From positions 82,773 through 146,772 of the forward strand of contig JADJXF010000014.1 of NCBI GenBank assembly GCA_016715995.1: a stretch of 64,000 nt of DNA, in the 5' to 3' direction. A model generated the notes under the pieces. That model was not told the DNA's origin and searched no databases. It saw nothing but the letters and a program-made list of their open reading frames with translations. This stretch comes from Flavobacteriales bacterium (lineage in GTDB: Bacteria > Bacteroidota > Bacteroidia > Flavobacteriales_F > PHOS-HE28). A program made the translations under genes and the position numbers. Shown piece after piece: positions 18,123 through 26,874 of this stretch; within the stretch, counting starts at the first letter, position 1, and every line of letters starts with the position of its first letter.

Positions 18123-18887
18123 ATGCGTGCTGCCTTCCTTGTGCTCCTCCTCGCTTCCGGCCTCGCTGGCCGGGCCCAGCTGAACAATTGGGACCCGCGC
18201 TGGTATGCCACGGATTCAGCCTTGGTCTTCCACGACGACCTTGACTACTATCTGAATGCCTACAGCACGGCGGAGATCAAGGCCATGCGCAAGCAGGTGA
18301 ACATCTGGCGCATGAATTTCGACAAGCTGATGCGGCAGACGATCCGGGAGCTGCGCGCATACAGCGAAGGCCATGGCATGGAGCCGCGCACGCACGATTT
18401 CACGCTGCCCATCGCACAGCACGAAGGCACATACAGCCTGAAGGCCAACCAGGGTAAGATCCGCGCGTTCATGTTCGGCAGCGTCAGCAATCCGCCGGCA
18501 CGCGTGCAGATGGAACGCTGGAGCCGCCTGATGAAGAAGTACGAGAAGGAACCCGATGTCCAGCTCTTCGTCATCTACGGCCGTGAGCTTCATCCCGGCG
18601 ACCGGAAGAAGTTCAAGCCCTATCCGCTTCCCAAGAGCGAGTATGAGAAGGCGGCCTACGCCAAGGAATTCGCGCAACTCGGCACGCTGCCCGTACTCAT
18701 TGACGGCTTGGATGAGGCCGTGTACACCGCCTATGGCCGCGTGCCCAATGGGGCCTACCTCGTTGATGCCGATGGCAACCTCGTGTTCCGCGCCACCTGG
18801 GCCGATGCGCGTAAGCTGGAGCACATGATCGATACGCTACTGAAATGGTATAAGGCTGGGCGGCCGAAGGGGTTTGAGGCGAAGTAG
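18123..18887 (+). CDS. Exported deiodinase-like thioredoxin-fold protein lacking the active-site Cys
   Basis: 254 residues from the ATG at 18123, with a signal peptide (FLVLLLASGLAGRAQ). Residues 25-110 are a helical N-terminal part. From about residue 110 it follows the iodothyronine deiodinase pattern: RAFMFGSVSNPPARVQMERW corresponds to the NFGSCT-Sec-PPF region, then LMKKYEKEPDVQLFVIYGRELHPGD (deiodinases have DFLLIYIEEAHPSDG), TLPVLIDGLDEAVYTAYG, and GAYLVDADGNLVFRATW. The position of the catalytic selenocysteine or cysteine is Asn and the nearby Cys is Val, so redox or deiodination activity by the known mechanism is not expected. There is no TGA/SECIS-type arrangement here. The assignment is by motif alignment from memory. 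Confidence 0.75.
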   Translation: MRAAFLVLLLASGLAGRAQLNNWDPRWYATDSALVFHDDLDYYLNAYSTAEIKAMRKQVNIWRMNFDKLMRQTIRELRAYSEGHGMEPRTHDFTLPIAQHEGTYSLKANQGKIRAFMFGSVSNPPARVQMERWSRLMKKYEKEPDVQLFVIYGRELHPGDRKKFKPYPLPKSEYEKAAYAKEFAQLGTLPVLIDGLDEAVYTAYGRVPNGAYLVDADGNLVFRATWADARKLEHMIDTLLKWYKAGRPKGFEAK

Positions 18888-18892
18888 CGGGA

Positions 18893-18972
18893 TGGTTGAG
18901 GGGGTTGAGGGTTGTGCGGTTGTGCGTTGAACAACACTCAACCTGGTATCAACAACCAACCCTCAACCACCC
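18893..18972. repeat. Heptamer GTTG inverted array, copy C
   Basis: GTTGAGG, GTTGTGCG, GTTGTGC and GTTGAAC units run into a complementary arm with CAACACT, CAACCTG, CAACAAC, CAACCCT and CAACCAC. It separates the convergent ends of the deiodinase-like gene and the MATE gene and could act as a transcriptional stop for both. Confidence 0.8.
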
Positions 18973-18979
18973 AATTGGA

Positions 18980-20374
18980 CTACACCTTCACCATCTTCCA
19001 ACGGCCGAGGTGGAAGAGGTAGCCGCTGAGCAGAGCCAGCAGGCTCTCGCTAATCGCGATGGAGGCGAACACGCCGTCGGGCCCCCAGCCCAGGAAGCGC
19101 GACAGGAACCACGCCAGCGGGATCTCAATCATCCAGAAGCAGATCACGTTCATCCACGTCGGCGTGAGCGTATCGCCGGCGCCGTTGAAGGCCTGCGCGA
19201 GCACCATGCCGTAGCCGTAAAAGAAGTAGCCGAGGCACACGATGCGCAGGGCATCGACGCCGTAACGGGCCACTTCAGCGTCGTCGGTGAAGAATCCGAT
19301 GAGCTGCGGCGCGAAGGCCCAGAATAGAATGGCCACGAGCACCATGAAGGCCATGTTGTAATGCCCGCAGAGCCAGGCCGAGCGCGCAGCTCGGTCGGGC
19401 TGCTTCGCGCCCAGGTTCTGGCCCACGAGCGTGCTGGCTGCATTGGCCATGCCCCAGGCCGGCAACAGGCTGAAGATGATGATGCGCACCGCGATGGTAT
19501 AACCCGCGACCGCGGAGCTGCCGAAGGTGGAGATGATGCGCACAAGGAACATCCAGCTGCCACTGGGGATGACGAATTGCACCGTTCCCCAGAACGACAC
19601 GCGCACGATGTTCCACATCACCGCCAGGTCCAGCCGCCAGGGCGCGCCACGCAAGGACACCTTCTCACCGACGCGGAATAGGTAATAGAACTGGAGCAGC
19701 ACGCCGCAACCGCGACCGATGGCCGTAGCCACCGCTGCACCGGTGACGCCCATGGCAGGGATTGGCCCGAGTCCGAAGATCAGTATCGGATCGAGGATGC
19801 AGTTGATGATGTTCGCCAGCCAGAGCGACCACAGGGCCATGATGGCATTGCCAGCCCCTCGGAAGATGGCGTTGATCCCGAAAAGCAGCAGGATGACCAC
19901 GTTGCTGCCGAACATGATGGCCGTGTATGCGCTGCCTTCGGCCTGCACCGCTGCCGAGGCGCCCATGAGCCGCAGGATGTCCGGCGCGAAGGCCACGCCG
20001 GGGACCGCGATCAACGCGCCGAGCAAAATGGCGAGCATCACCCCTTGCAGCGCTGCGCGCGAGGCGCCTGCGGCATCCTTCTCCCCCGTGCGCCGCGCCA
20101 CCACCGCCGTGATGCCCATGCCCATGCCCCAGGCCAGCGAGTAGATAAGGGTCATCACGCTCTCGGTGAGGCCCACCGTGGCCACGGCATCCACGCCGAT
20201 GCGGCTCACGAAGAATACGTCCACCACCGCGAAGAGCGCCTCCCCGGCCATCTCCAACACCATCGGGATGCTCAGCAGCACGATGGCGCGCCGCACCCCC
20301 ATGGAGGTGAAATCCAGGTCCTCGGCGCCACGAAGGGCCTGGACGATGATATCGGTGAAGCGCTTCGAGCGCAT
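18980..20374 (-). CDS. MATE-family efflux transporter
   Basis: 464 residues from the ATG at 20374 (MRSKRFTDIIVQALRG). Twelve membrane segments in two bundles. Characteristic MATE features include IPMVLEMAGEALFAVVDVFFVSRIG, GLTESVMTLIYSLAWGMGMG and AFNGAGDTLTPTWMN. MATE proteins export cationic drugs or metabolites in exchange for Na+ or H+. No regulator is adjacent. Confidence 0.93.
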   Translation of the reverse strand: MRSKRFTDIIVQALRGAEDLDFTSMGVRRAIVLLSIPMVLEMAGEALFAVVDVFFVSRIGVDAVATVGLTESVMTLIYSLAWGMGMGITAVVARRTGEKDAAGASRAALQGVMLAILLGALIAVPGVAFAPDILRLMGASAAVQAEGSAYTAIMFGSNVVILLLFGINAIFRGAGNAIMALWSLWLANIINCILDPILIFGLGPIPAMGVTGAAVATAIGRGCGVLLQFYYLFRVGEKVSLRGAPWRLDLAVMWNIVRVSFWGTVQFVIPSGSWMFLVRIISTFGSSAVAGYTIAVRIIIFSLLPAWGMANAASTLVGQNLGAKQPDRAARSAWLCGHYNMAFMVLVAILFWAFAPQLIGFFTDDAEVARYGVDALRIVCLGYFFYGYGMVLAQAFNGAGDTLTPTWMNVICFWMIEIPLAWFLSRFLGWGPDGVFASIAISESLLALLSGYLFHLGRWKMVKV

Positions 20375-20505
20375 GAGGGACAAGGACGACGACGGGAAAG
20401 CCGTCGTTGCCCAGTCCGCCAAGATGCATAAGCCGCCGCATCAACACACATCCTTTCGTTCAAACCGTTCCGGTCCGCAAACCCGACTGCGCTTCGGCGC
20501 CCCGG

Positions 20506-20513
20506 TAGCTTTG
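20506..20513 (+). promoter_or_regulatory. Putative -7 box TAGCTTTG upstream of the OmpA gene
   Basis: TAGCTTTG matches the published Bacteroidetes -7 consensus TAnnTTTG exactly. It ends four bases before the ATG at 20518, so transcription would begin within or at the start codon unless a later start is used. Confidence 0.4.
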
Positions 20514-20517
20514 CGCC

Positions 20518-21705
20518 ATGCACCGCTTGATCATAATCGCCGCTTCCTTCCTCGCTTGGCCGACCGGGGCAATCGCCCAGACCATCCTCGAGCGCGCACT
20601 GGCCAATGACACGATGCCGAACCTGGTTCCCAATCCGGGATTCGAAGAGGTGGAGCGGACCTATTGCGCCTGGACAACCGATGTGGCCAAGTTCAATGCC
20701 GCCGTCATCGGCTGGAGCTCGCCCACGCAGACCACCCCCGATCACTTCAGCACCACCCTGGATCCCGAGTGCTGGGCGCACCCGAAGAAGCACAGCGGTG
20801 GCAAGCAGACCACGCGCAACGGGAGCGCCATGGCGGGCATCAAGACCTACGGCAAGGGCAATACGCCGACCTACTGGCATGAGTACGTGCAGGGTGAACT
20901 GAAGGAGCCGCTTCAGGCAGGTGTCCGCTACATCGCCGAGTGCTGGGTGCTCCGCACCGTGCGCAGCAACGAGGCCAGCAACAACATCGGCATGCTCTTC
21001 CAAGAGGCGCCCGTCAGCACGCGCGACTGCCTGCCATTGCACATCACGCCGCAGGTGAACGAGGAGAAAGTGGTGAAGGGCGGCTGGCACAAGGTGCGCG
21101 GCGTGTTCGACGCCACCGGCACGGAGCGCTTCGTGCTCATCGGCAATTTCTACGGCGATGATGCCACGCTGCACGAGCGCCAGGCGCAGGGTGAGCGTGG
21201 CGCGTACTATTTCATCGATGATGTGAACGTGCGCGTGGCCCCACCAGGCACAGCCCTCACCGCGAAGCCGAAGGAGAGCCTGCCGCCGCCGCCGCGACCG
21301 GTGGTGCCCGACCATGTGAGCAGCACAACGGTTGACATCCACCAAGTGGAGCCGACGGTGGGCACGCGCGTGCGATTGGATAATGTGCAGTTCGCCTTCG
21401 ACAAGGCCGACCTGCTGCCCGGCTATGAGAAGGAACTGGACAAGCTGGTGGACCTGATGACCGACTTCCCCTTCCTCCGCGTGGAGATCGAGGGCCACAC
21501 CGACGATCAAGGCAGCGATGCCTACAACGTGAAGCTGAGCGACGATCGCGCCAAGGCGGTGGTGGATTACCTGCTGAAGAAAAAGGTGGAGGTGAGCCGC
21601 CTCAGCTGGAAAGGCTACGGTGAGAGCAAGCCGCTGGCGCCGAACGACGGCGAGGCGAACCGAGCCATCAACCGCCGGGTGGAGTTCCGGATCATCGAGC
21701 GGTAG
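20518..21705 (+). CDS. OmpA-family protein with N-terminal carbohydrate-binding-like domain
   Basis: 395 residues with a signal peptide (IIIAASFLAWPTGAIAQ). Residues 35-240 begin NLVPNPGFEEVERTYC and continue in a jelly-roll, galactose-binding-like pattern (LQAGVRYIAECWVLRT, GGWHKVRGVFDATGTERF, YYFIDDVNVRV). A proline linker (SLPPPPRP) leads to a C-terminal OmpA domain at about 280-395: LDNVQFAFDKADLLPGY, EIEGHTDDQGSD, LSDDRAKAVVDYL, NRRVEFRI. It should bind murein at the periplasmic face and perhaps a glycan with the first domain. Its end overlaps the convergent gene by 14 bases. Confidence 0.88.
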   Translation: MHRLIIIAASFLAWPTGAIAQTILERALANDTMPNLVPNPGFEEVERTYCAWTTDVAKFNAAVIGWSSPTQTTPDHFSTTLDPECWAHPKKHSGGKQTTRNGSAMAGIKTYGKGNTPTYWHEYVQGELKEPLQAGVRYIAECWVLRTVRSNEASNNIGMLFQEAPVSTRDCLPLHITPQVNEEKVVKGGWHKVRGVFDATGTERFVLIGNFYGDDATLHERQAQGERGAYYFIDDVNVRVAPPGTALTAKPKESLPPPPRPVVPDHVSSTTVDIHQVEPTVGTRVRLDNVQFAFDKADLLPGYEKELDKLVDLMTDFPFLRVEIEGHTDDQGSDAYNVKLSDDRAKAVVDYLLKKKVEVSRLSWKGYGESKPLAPNDGEANRAINRRVEFRIIER

Positions 21706-22201
21706 GGCGCACGGCCTCCAGCAGCAACTTCTGTCGTTCGCGCATCCCCTCAGTGTAGGCGATGTCCCACTCGATGTTGCCTGAGTCGCTGTTGTAGCGC
21801 GCGATACCGAAGGGTTCCAGCAGCACCGTGTAATCGATGCCCGGCTGCTCCGCTAGCATGGTGATGTCCACGTTCATCCCGAAGCCGCCCTCCCATTCCG
21901 TTTCAGGAATGCCCGTGAGCATGATCTGGATGCGCTTGTTCACATAACCCTCAACGCTGTATGTGACGAGCCACTCGCCATTTCGAGCCAGCACCATCTC
22001 GTACTTGCCGCTGTCGCCAGTGGCAGCCTCAACCCTCCGTCCCCACTTCCTGTCGATGGCCTCCACGCTGAAGCCCATGAAGCGCTCGGCAGTAGCGAAG
22101 TCCTTCACCACGCCGTACACCAGGCAGTCCGACTCTTGGGCGCGCAATGCAACGGATGAGCAGAGCGCGAGCACTGCGGCGAAGCGGGCGGAGCGGGGCA
22201 T
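21692..22201 (-). CDS. Exported hypothetical protein with carboxypeptidase-regulatory-like fold
   Basis: 169 residues from the ATG at 22201, signal peptide RFAAVLALCSSVALRAQ. The body CLVYGVVKDFATAERFMGFSVEAID ... GKYEMVLARNGEWLVTYSVEGYVNKRIQI matches the beta-sandwich repeat pattern (G.V.D..T......V........G.Y...L) of CarboxypepD_reg-like domains in Bacteroidota. The last 50 residues are charged and carry no motif. Role unknown. Confidence 0.75.
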   Translation of the reverse strand: MPRSARFAAVLALCSSVALRAQESDCLVYGVVKDFATAERFMGFSVEAIDRKWGRRVEAATGDSGKYEMVLARNGEWLVTYSVEGYVNKRIQIMLTGIPETEWEGGFGMNVDITMLAEQPGIDYTVLLEPFGIARYNSDSGNIEWDIAYTEGMRERQKLLLEAVRPTAR

Positions 22202-22263
22202 GGACCGGTGGCAGTTTGCGGACGTGAATGTAGACGCCAACTTCGCTGTCCCGCCAGCGCGGG

Positions 22264-22794
22264 ATGAAACACATGGAAGCCCTCGATTTCCTCACCAGCG
22301 CACGCAAGGAATTCCGCTACTATCGCAGCCTCGGCGACAGGACCTTCACACAACTGCCCGATGCGGACCTTTTCTACGAGCCCGCGCCCGGCAGCAACTC
22401 CATCGCGGTTATCGTGCAACATCTGCACGGCAACATGCTAAGTCGCTGGACCGACTTCCTCACCAGCGACGGCGAAAAGCCTTGGCGGGATCGCGACGGC
22501 GAATTCGAGCCGCGCATCGCAACGCGTGATGAGTTGCTCGTGCTGTGGAACGAAGGCTGGGACCGCCTCCTCGCCGCCATCGATCCGCTCACATCTTCCG
22601 ACCTGGACCGCATCGTGCGCATCCGCGCCGAGCCGCACACCGTTGCGCAGGCCATCACACGGCAGCTGGCCCATGTGCCCTATCACGTGGGGCAGATCGT
22701 GCTGTTGGGCAAGCTTTGCCTCGGCGCCGCATTCCAGAGCCTTTCCATCCCCAAGGGTGGCTCCTCCGCATTCAATCGCACCAAGGGGATGTGA
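22264..22794 (+). CDS. DUF1572/DinB-like four-helix protein
   Basis: 176 residues, cytosolic. The pattern FYEPAPGSNSIAVIVQHLHGNMLSRWTDFLTSDGEKPW and LAHVPYHVGQIVLLGK matches DUF1572 proteins of the DinB/YfiT-like metal-binding superfamily. His residues in QHLHGN and in HVPYHVGQ are the expected metal ligands. Family members often act as thiol-dependent transferases or have unknown roles. Confidence 0.88.
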   Translation: MKHMEALDFLTSARKEFRYYRSLGDRTFTQLPDADLFYEPAPGSNSIAVIVQHLHGNMLSRWTDFLTSDGEKPWRDRDGEFEPRIATRDELLVLWNEGWDRLLAAIDPLTSSDLDRIVRIRAEPHTVAQAITRQLAHVPYHVGQIVLLGKLCLGAAFQSLSIPKGGSSAFNRTKGM

Positions 22795-22835
22795 TTCATC
22801 GCGTGGCATAGCGCACGACATCGGAACTTCGGCCC

Positions 22836-24542
22836 ATGCACCTGCTGGATTGGGCGATACTTCTCGGCACCTTGGGCTTCATCGTGGGCTACGGCGTGTA
22901 CAAAACGCGACGGAGCAGCGGCAGCGAGGACTATCTCCGCGGTGGGCATAACGAGCGCTGGTGGGCAGTAGGCCTCAGTGTGATGGCCACGCAGGCCAGT
23001 GCCATCACCTTCCTCAGCACTCCAGGACAAGGCTACCTCGACGGCCTGGGCTTCGTGCAGTTCTACTTCGGGCTGCCGCTTGCCATGCTGGTGATCAACC
23101 GCGTCTTCATCCCGCTCTACTACAAATGGAACGTGTACACCGCTTACGAATTCATCGGCAAGCGCTTCGATGCGCGCACGCGATTGCTCACGGCCGGGCT
23201 CTTCCTCATTCAGCGCGGGCTGGCGGCCGGCATCACCATCTACGCGCCCAGCATCATCCTCAGCAAGGTGCTGCACTGGCCGCTCTCGTGGACCTGCGTG
23301 TTCATCGGCGCGTTGGTGATCCTCTATACCACCACCGGCGGCGCCAAGGCCGTGGGCGTGACGCACAAGCAGCAGATGGCCGTGATGTTCGGCGGGCTCT
23401 TCGTGGCCTTCGGGCTGGTGGTCTGGTACTTGCGCGAGCACATCGGCTTCGTCGAGAGCCTGCAACTGGCCAGCGCATTGGGCAAGACCCAGGTGATCGA
23501 CACAAGCTTCGACCCGAGCAACAAGTACACCCTCTGGAGCGGGTTGATCGGCGGTTTCTTCCTTCAACTGGCCTACTTCGGCACCGACCAAAGCCAGGTG
23601 CAGCGCTACCTCAGCGGCCGGAACGCTGATCAAGCCAAACGCGGGTTATGGATGAACGCGCTGCTGAAGATCCCCATGCAGTTTTTCATCCTGCTCACTG
23701 GCGTGCTGGTGTTCGTATTCTATCTTTTCCATCCGGCACCCGTGCATTGGAACAGTGCGAACATGGAAGCGCTGGATCGAACAGCGCAGAACGACCAGCA
23801 ACTACTTAGGGACCTGAACTCATTGGACCATGTTCATGGTAACAGTGAAGGGGCGATCAGCGTGGCGGCTGATAGTGTTGTTAGTTCATGGAGAAGCGGA
23901 GAACTATCAGCTGCTGCCCATCACCTGACTGAAATAGAAAGTGGGCTTGGGCGCCGTCAGGTATTCAGTGACTCGCTGATCACCTATATGCACCGAGTTC
24001 TGCCCGCCGCCGAGCCCAACGACAAGGACTACATCTTCATCACCTTCATCATGGACCACCTGCCCATCGGGGTGATCGGGCTGCTGCTGGCCATGATTTT
24101 CAGCGCGGGCATGAGCAGCACAAGCGCGGAGTTGAGCGCTTTGGCCACCACCAGCGTAGTGGACGTGGTGCGGAAGGAACGCAGCGATGCGCAGCAAGTC
24201 TTGGCGACCAAATGGGCCACGGTGCTCTTCGGTGTGCTGGCGCTGGGCTTCGCGGCCATCTTCTCACTCTTCGAGAACTTGATCCAAGCAGTGAACATCC
24301 TGGGCTCCTTGTTCTATGGCACCATCCTGGGCATCTTCCTCGTGGCCTTCTTCCTGAAGTGGGTGCATGGCACGGCAGTGTTCATCGCTGCGGCTGTCGC
24401 GCAGGCTGTCATCTTAATCCTGCACTTCTCCTCGGTAGAGGTCGCTTTTCTGTGGTACAACCTGATTGCGCCAGCTATCCTGGTCGGCCTTGCCACTGGG
24501 ATACAGGTCCTTGTGGGTCGATTCGGTCCAGGGAAGGGATGA
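22836..24542 (+). CDS. Sodium:solute symporter (SSS family)
   Basis: 568 residues with about 13 membrane segments. The SSS signature is clear: FITFLSTPGQGYLDGLGF-type region (QASAITFLSTPGQGYLDGLG), GKRFDARTRLLTAGLFLIQRG, GGAKAVGVTHKQQM, YFGTDQSQVQRYLSGR, and the C-terminal LLLAMIFSAGMSSTSAELSALATTS. A soluble segment at about residues 300-390, between two helices, is longer than in typical SSS proteins, and its DNA (about 23790-23960) is visibly poorer in GC than the rest. The substrate (sugar, acid or vitamin) cannot be read from the sequence. Confidence 0.9.
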   Translation: MHLLDWAILLGTLGFIVGYGVYKTRRSSGSEDYLRGGHNERWWAVGLSVMATQASAITFLSTPGQGYLDGLGFVQFYFGLPLAMLVINRVFIPLYYKWNVYTAYEFIGKRFDARTRLLTAGLFLIQRGLAAGITIYAPSIILSKVLHWPLSWTCVFIGALVILYTTTGGAKAVGVTHKQQMAVMFGGLFVAFGLVVWYLREHIGFVESLQLASALGKTQVIDTSFDPSNKYTLWSGLIGGFFLQLAYFGTDQSQVQRYLSGRNADQAKRGLWMNALLKIPMQFFILLTGVLVFVFYLFHPAPVHWNSANMEALDRTAQNDQQLLRDLNSLDHVHGNSEGAISVAADSVVSSWRSGELSAAAHHLTEIESGLGRRQVFSDSLITYMHRVLPAAEPNDKDYIFITFIMDHLPIGVIGLLLAMIFSAGMSSTSAELSALATTSVVDVVRKERSDAQQVLATKWATVLFGVLALGFAAIFSLFENLIQAVNILGSLFYGTILGIFLVAFFLKWVHGTAVFIAAAVAQAVILILHFSSVEVAFLWYNLIAPAILVGLATGIQVLVGRFGPGKG

Positions 24543-24662
24543 CCGGGCATGGCCTAATACCAACCGGTTCCTGTGGCGTTGATCCAAGCATTCCAATCCT
24601 TGGCAGCATCTGGGGGCTAGGGCGCGTCTTCCCATCAGCCGTGACGGACCAACGGAGGTGAT

Positions 24663-24670
24663 TACCTTCG
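24663..24670 (+). promoter_or_regulatory. Putative -7 box TACCTTCG upstream of a T9SS cargo gene
   Basis: TACCTTCG lies 35 bases before the ATG at 24706. The 163-base gap after the symporter gene shows nothing else recognisable. Confidence 0.35.
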
Positions 24671-24705
24671 GCACCCTAACGGTAGAACCAACCCCTCAAT
24701 AACCA

Positions 24706-26586
24706 ATGAAAAAGACTGTACTCTTCGGTGCCTTCCTAGGCATCAGCGTGTTGGTGACGGCCCAGAGCCGCACCTTCCAGACGGCCCGCGCGGCCAAGGC
24801 CGACGGCCACGTAGGCTCCGGGGCTTTTTCGGAGTTCGCCCAAGCCCCCTCGCAAGGGTCGGCGCGTGGCACCACGTTCTGGTCGGAGGATTTCAGCGGT
24901 GGCGCCATTCCGGCCGGCTGGACCAATACCGATACCGGCACGCCGTCGGGCACGCCGAACGTGACATTCGTGTGGAGCAACGACCCAGCAGCGGTCGCGC
25001 CTGCTGCTTTGGGTTACGCCCCTTCTGCCAACTTCAATGCTCCAGGAGCGAACAATGGATACTTGTGGGCGAATAGCGATCGCGGCCTTCCTGCGGCTCC
25101 GGCCACCAACCACCTGACTCAGCTGACCACCACGGCCATTGATTGCTCTGGCCAGCCAACGGTGCAGCTGACCTTTGATGGGCTCATCGGCGTGTTTGAC
25201 CTCGATGCGGCGGACTTCGTGAAGGTGCGCGTGAGCACGGACCTGTCCAACTGGACCGATTATCAGCCCTTCCCCTGCCTCATCACCGGTGCCGCCGCTC
25301 CTCCGTGCTCGCGTTGGTCAGCCAATCCTGAGCAGGTAATCCTGGACATCTCGGCCACCGCAGCCAACCAGTCCGTGGTGTACCTGCAATTCCAGTGGGA
25401 AGGCGGTTGGGAGTACTTCTGGGCCATCGACAACATCGCCCTCAGCCAGTTGCCGGACTACGAGCGTCGTTTGGCGAATGTCTTCATGACGCACATCGAT
25501 GGTGGCTATGAGTTCCACCGCATTCCACAGAACGAATTCGGCTCTACGATCACCGTGGGCGGCGAAGCGACCAACCAGGGCGCCAACCCCCAGACGAACC
25601 TGACCATCACCGCCACGATCAATCCGGGTGGTCTGACCGCCAGCCAGAACTTCGCGGCCGTTGCCCCAGGTGAGACCGCCAGCATGAGCCAGACGATTAA
25701 CATCGGCGCGCTCGCGGAAGGCGAGTACACGACCGTTTACACCATCACGTCCAACGAAGATGCGTCTGAATCGGACCCGTCGAACGACACCTACACCCGC
25801 AAGTTCAAAGTGGACAACCTGGTGTACAGTCTGGATGGCAAGGGCGTTCACCCAGCCGGCATCGAGAACCTGACCTCGATGGGATCCAACAGCTTCCTGG
25901 ACGCTGCGGATGGTTTGGAGATTATGACCTATTACCAGTTGCGCGTCAGCACGACGGTATATGCGGTCCGAGCGGAGATCACCTCCGCTACGGTGCCTGG
26001 TGGTGCAGTCATCGTCTCCATCCACGATACCCTGCCGGTGTTCAACGATAACATGAACCAGCCGATTGCCCAAAGCGATGTGGTCACGGTGACCGCTGCC
26101 GATGTGACCAATGGCTACATCACTGGGGTGTTCGACAACCCGGTGGTGCTCGCCCCGAACGGTTACTACGCTTCGATCCGTCTGTTGAGCAACAACAACG
26201 CGAACGATATCCGCGTGTTCGACGATGTGACCGTGGCACAGCCCAACATCGCCAGCCTGATCTACATCCCGAACGATGTGGTGTACAGCAACGGTAACGC
26301 CAGCGCAGTGCGCTTGGTGCTCGATCCCACGATCGGCATCCAGGAGAACCGCGAGCTCATGGGCGTTGGCATGTATCCCAACCCGACCAATGGCGTCCTG
26401 AACTTCACCACCGTGCTGAGCGGGAACCACGCCATTGAGGTGATGGACATCCTCGGCAACGTCGTGCTGACCCAGCGCCTGAATGGCAATGGCATCATCG
26501 ACCTCACCGGCATGGCGGTCGGCGTGTACATGGTGCGCGTTGAGCATGCCCAAGGCTCCATGGTGCAGCGCATCGCACTGAACTAG
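24706..26586 (+). CDS. T9SS-secreted protein with choice-of-anchor J domain
   Basis: 626 residues. Signal peptide MKKTVLFGAFLGISVLVTAQ. Residues 55-250 form a choice-of-anchor J/MAM-like jelly roll (FWSEDFSGGAIPAGWTNTD, NNGYLWANSDRG, GGWEYFWAIDNIAL). A CARDB-like Ig segment follows (TITVGGEATNQGANPQTNLT, EGEYTTVYTITSNED). The last 75 residues are a type A T9SS sorting domain: MGVGMYPNPTNGVLNF, VMDILGNVVL, GVYMVRVEHAQGSMVQRIALN. It should be exported by Sec, pass through the Por system and attach to the cell surface. A strong terminator follows. Confidence 0.93.
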   Translation: MKKTVLFGAFLGISVLVTAQSRTFQTARAAKADGHVGSGAFSEFAQAPSQGSARGTTFWSEDFSGGAIPAGWTNTDTGTPSGTPNVTFVWSNDPAAVAPAALGYAPSANFNAPGANNGYLWANSDRGLPAAPATNHLTQLTTTAIDCSGQPTVQLTFDGLIGVFDLDAADFVKVRVSTDLSNWTDYQPFPCLITGAAAPPCSRWSANPEQVILDISATAANQSVVYLQFQWEGGWEYFWAIDNIALSQLPDYERRLANVFMTHIDGGYEFHRIPQNEFGSTITVGGEATNQGANPQTNLTITATINPGGLTASQNFAAVAPGETASMSQTINIGALAEGEYTTVYTITSNEDASESDPSNDTYTRKFKVDNLVYSLDGKGVHPAGIENLTSMGSNSFLDAADGLEIMTYYQLRVSTTVYAVRAEITSATVPGGAVIVSIHDTLPVFNDNMNQPIAQSDVVTVTAADVTNGYITGVFDNPVVLAPNGYYASIRLLSNNNANDIRVFDDVTVAQPNIASLIYIPNDVVYSNGNASAVRLVLDPTIGIQENRELMGVGMYPNPTNGVLNFTTVLSGNHAIEVMDILGNVVLTQRLNGNGIIDLTGMAVGVYMVRVEHAQGSMVQRIALN

Positions 26587-26602
26587 GCCTGACTGTTTCT
26601 TG

Positions 26603-26634
26603 GAAGCCCCGCGCGGTACGCCGTGCGGGGCTTC
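26603..26634 (+). terminator. Hairpin terminator after the T9SS cargo gene
   Basis: Stem GAAGCCCCGCGCGG / CCGTGCGGGGCTTC with a four-base loop TACG and one mismatch, followed by TTCTTT. It starts 17 bases after the stop codon. Confidence 0.85.
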
Positions 26635-26824
26635 TTCTTTCCCTAAGCAAAGTTCCTTCTGGACGGGGTCAAGGATGCGTTCGGCTTGTGCATAGCATTG
26701 AATGACCGGATCAACCTCGGAAGTGGCATGGCTGGTTCGAATTAAACAATGCCTACGCTCTCGGTGCATACGCACGATGGTCAAATCGCCCGCGAACCCA
26801 CCGCCCCAGGGCCTCATCACCTCG

Positions 26825-26852
26825 AAAAAACGAGCCTCCCGAAGGAGGCTCG
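26825..26852 (-). terminator. Hairpin terminator of the DUF2911 gene
   Basis: CGAGCCTCC / GGAGGCTCG with a CGAA loop and, on the minus strand, a run of six T after the stem. It lies 23 bases past the stop of the minus-strand gene. With the terminator at 26603 it closes two convergent units; the 190 bases between them hold nothing recognisable. Confidence 0.85.
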
Positions 26853-26874
26853 CTACCTGGAATCTGGTTCTGTC

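Noticed and set aside
25318..26820. 500-residue minus-strand ORF under the T9SS cargo gene
   Set aside because: Mirror of a protein with clear signal peptide and sorting domain; also runs through the terminator.
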